Shown: positions 34,025 to 34,960 of the stretch, piece after piece | How positions within the stretch are numbered: the first letter of the stretch is position 1 | How the letters are laid out: each line of letters begins with the position of its first letter | NCBI GenBank assembly: GCA_964583185.1 | Contig: CAZOVL010000021.1 | Span: 1 to 34,960, forward strand | DNA from: Bacteroides_E sp964583185 | GTDB lineage: Bacteria; Bacteroidota; Bacteroidia; Bacteroidales; Bacteroidaceae | Direction: 5' to 3' | Length of the DNA: 34,960 nucleotides | The notes under the pieces: model-generated | What the model was told of the DNA's origin: nothing | Databases searched by the model: none | The model's input: only the letters and a program-made list of their open reading frames with translations | Position numbers and translations under genes: made by a program

Positions 34025-34055
34025 AATAGAGCCTCCGTAAAAGAGGGACTCTATT
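34025..34055 (-). terminator. Terminator after the putative immunity gene
   Basis: Stem AATAGAG-CCTC (34025-34035) with GAGG-(2-nt bulge)-CTCTATT (34043-34055). On the minus strand it ends in CTCTATTTTTA, a short T-tract, about 40 bases past the gene's stop. Confidence 0.65.
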
Positions 34056-34096
34056 CGTTATCCTGTAGCACAAGATTCCATGTAATTTAACAAGTG

Positions 34097-34546
34097 CTAT
34101 TCTTCTTCATATGTTGATATTAATACTGTCTTAATTTTGTTTTTCCAAACCCAAATAAGCAACCCCTCTTTATCAAAATCATATACTACCTGATTTTGCC
34201 CCCGATTGATTGACCCATCATACACATATAATTTTTCAGAAGACGCTGGAGCAACTTTATACTCCTTTAAAAAAGAATCATATTTCATTCCAATCAAATT
34301 TTTCCCTAACCAATAACAATGTTCAACACAACGAATAGTTTCAATTACTCCATCTTTTACCCATACTGTTACTTCTTTATCTATGAAAAAATAACTATCA
34401 TAGGGATCGTGCGAATCATTAAAAGAATTCAATTGAAAATTTAAATAGAAATAATTCTCTATTAGATCTCCCAATATGAATATATCGTATGACACATTAG
34501 GTTTTAAACCTAAAGAATCATCTTTTCTTTGCGTTACTATGTTCAT
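34097..34546 (-). CDS. Putative immunity protein next to an Rhs-type toxin tail
   Basis: 149 residues, soluble, no signal peptide. Segments include DKEVTVWVKDGVIETIRCVE, WLGKNLIGMKYDSFLKEY and VVYDFDKEGLLIWVWKNKI. I do not recognise a named family. The case for immunity is the position: its ATG lies within the last codons of the Rhs-type C-terminal remnant (toxin stop at 34518-34520), the usual toxin-immunity overlap. A terminator follows. The frame is intact although the toxin gene is broken, which suggests it may serve as an orphan immunity gene. Confidence 0.5.
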   Translation of the reverse strand: MNIVTQRKDDSLGLKPNVSYDIFILGDLIENYFYLNFQLNSFNDSHDPYDSYFFIDKEVTVWVKDGVIETIRCVEHCYWLGKNLIGMKYDSFLKEYKVAPASSEKLYVYDGSINRGQNQVVYDFDKEGLLIWVWKNKIKTVLISTYEEE

Positions 34547-34960
34547 CTCCTTTCTTTTTCTTTTGTGCAGTTTCTGTTATATTTTTTATCTTTGCATCTA
34601 TTTCTTTCGTTCTTTAACTGTTGCTCCATCTCTTTGATTTTGCAGGTCTTGGGTTTATTTTTCACTCTTGGATAAAGCTCTTCCCCAATCACCAGGCTTA
34701 CTGTTTTTCCCACTATCTATTGCTTTTTTCCTCCTTTTGAATTTTCACTCGAAGATGAGTTGGAACCACTTTCATTAACCTTACTGGTTTCCATCCTTCC
34801 ATTGTGCTGTAGAGCTTTATCTATAAAGCATCACACTGCCTGCAGCACCAGCCACACACGGTTGTCACCCAAGTGATTCCTCAGATAGAAGTAATACTTA
34901 CCCTGCTCGTAGAATCCTCCATCAACCAATATTCGCATCAAAGAACACCCTTCGTAAATC
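34518..34960 (-). pseudogene. Rhs-family protein, C-terminal remnant (runs off the right edge)
   Basis: Minus-strand reading from 34959 gives RILVDGGFYEQGKYYFYLRN and HLGDNRVW, the RHS repeat-associated core (usually DHLGNNRVV), and stops at TGA 34831-34833. Further down, through several frame changes, come NSKPGDWGRALSKSEK, DLQNQRDGATVKERKK and, after one missing A, IDAKIKNITETAQKKKKGDE then HSNAKKR with TGA at 34518. That end resembles C-termini of Bacteroidetes Rhs-linked toxins. The stretch between core and tail is too short, so an internal deletion has occurred as well as indels. Not functional as read. Confidence 0.65.

Overview
The window comes from a low-GC member of the Bacteroidales, most likely Bacteroides or a close relative. 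The grounds are: several promoters with the Bacteroidetes -7 motif TAnnTTTG; a DAHP synthase carrying a C-terminal chorismate mutase; a BT_3928-type DoxX/MauE membrane protein; a radical SAM/SPASM enzyme paired with a small lipoprotein; and Rhs and transglutaminase-like lipoprotein remnants typical of gut Bacteroidales. I saw no rRNA, tRNA, CRISPR array or insertion sequence.

Layout. At 0.1-2.3 kb (minus) a radical SAM/SPASM enzyme is translationally coupled to its partner lipoprotein, behind a second, frame-broken lipoprotein copy. CorA follows at 2.5-3.6 kb. pflB-pflA (3.7-6.7 kb, minus) has a strong -7 promoter and a hairpin between the genes. recJ-recQ lies at 7.1-10.7 kb. From 10.9 to 13.4 kb is a poorly conserved, decaying stretch: a GNAT gene, a PH-domain membrane protein, a small membrane protein, two gene remnants and a GC-rich cluster of 22-bp repeats.

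The best signal is at 13.64-13.84 kb: a TAnnTTTG promoter, a 27-codon leader peptide with eight consecutive Tyr/Phe codons, a sequence able to act as antiterminator, and a strong intrinsic terminator. All lie directly before the operon pheA - aminotransferase - DAHP synthase/chorismate mutase - tyrA (13.9-17.7 kb). This looks like ribosome-mediated attenuation of Phe/Tyr synthesis. The operon holds the entry enzyme of the shikimate pathway and all the terminal steps to Phe and Tyr, so one attenuator would control both ends of the pathway.

From 17.8 to 31.4 kb is compact housekeeping DNA: dnaG on plus, then on minus folE, a SPOR protein, tpiA, a DoxX/MauE protein, DUF1599, an M23/LysM peptidase, ndk, and a seven-gene unit pdxJ-exbB-exbD-tonB-DJ-1-ispD-recG. 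nadK (plus) diverges from pdxJ. From 32.5 kb to the right edge is accessory DNA: a lipoprotein, a small membrane protein, and an Rhs-type toxin remnant with a probable immunity gene.

Decay is limited to accessory genes (the lipoprotein copy, a membrane protein, a transglutaminase-like N-terminus, the Rhs tail). Several of these lesions are one-base changes in homopolymers, while all core genes are intact.
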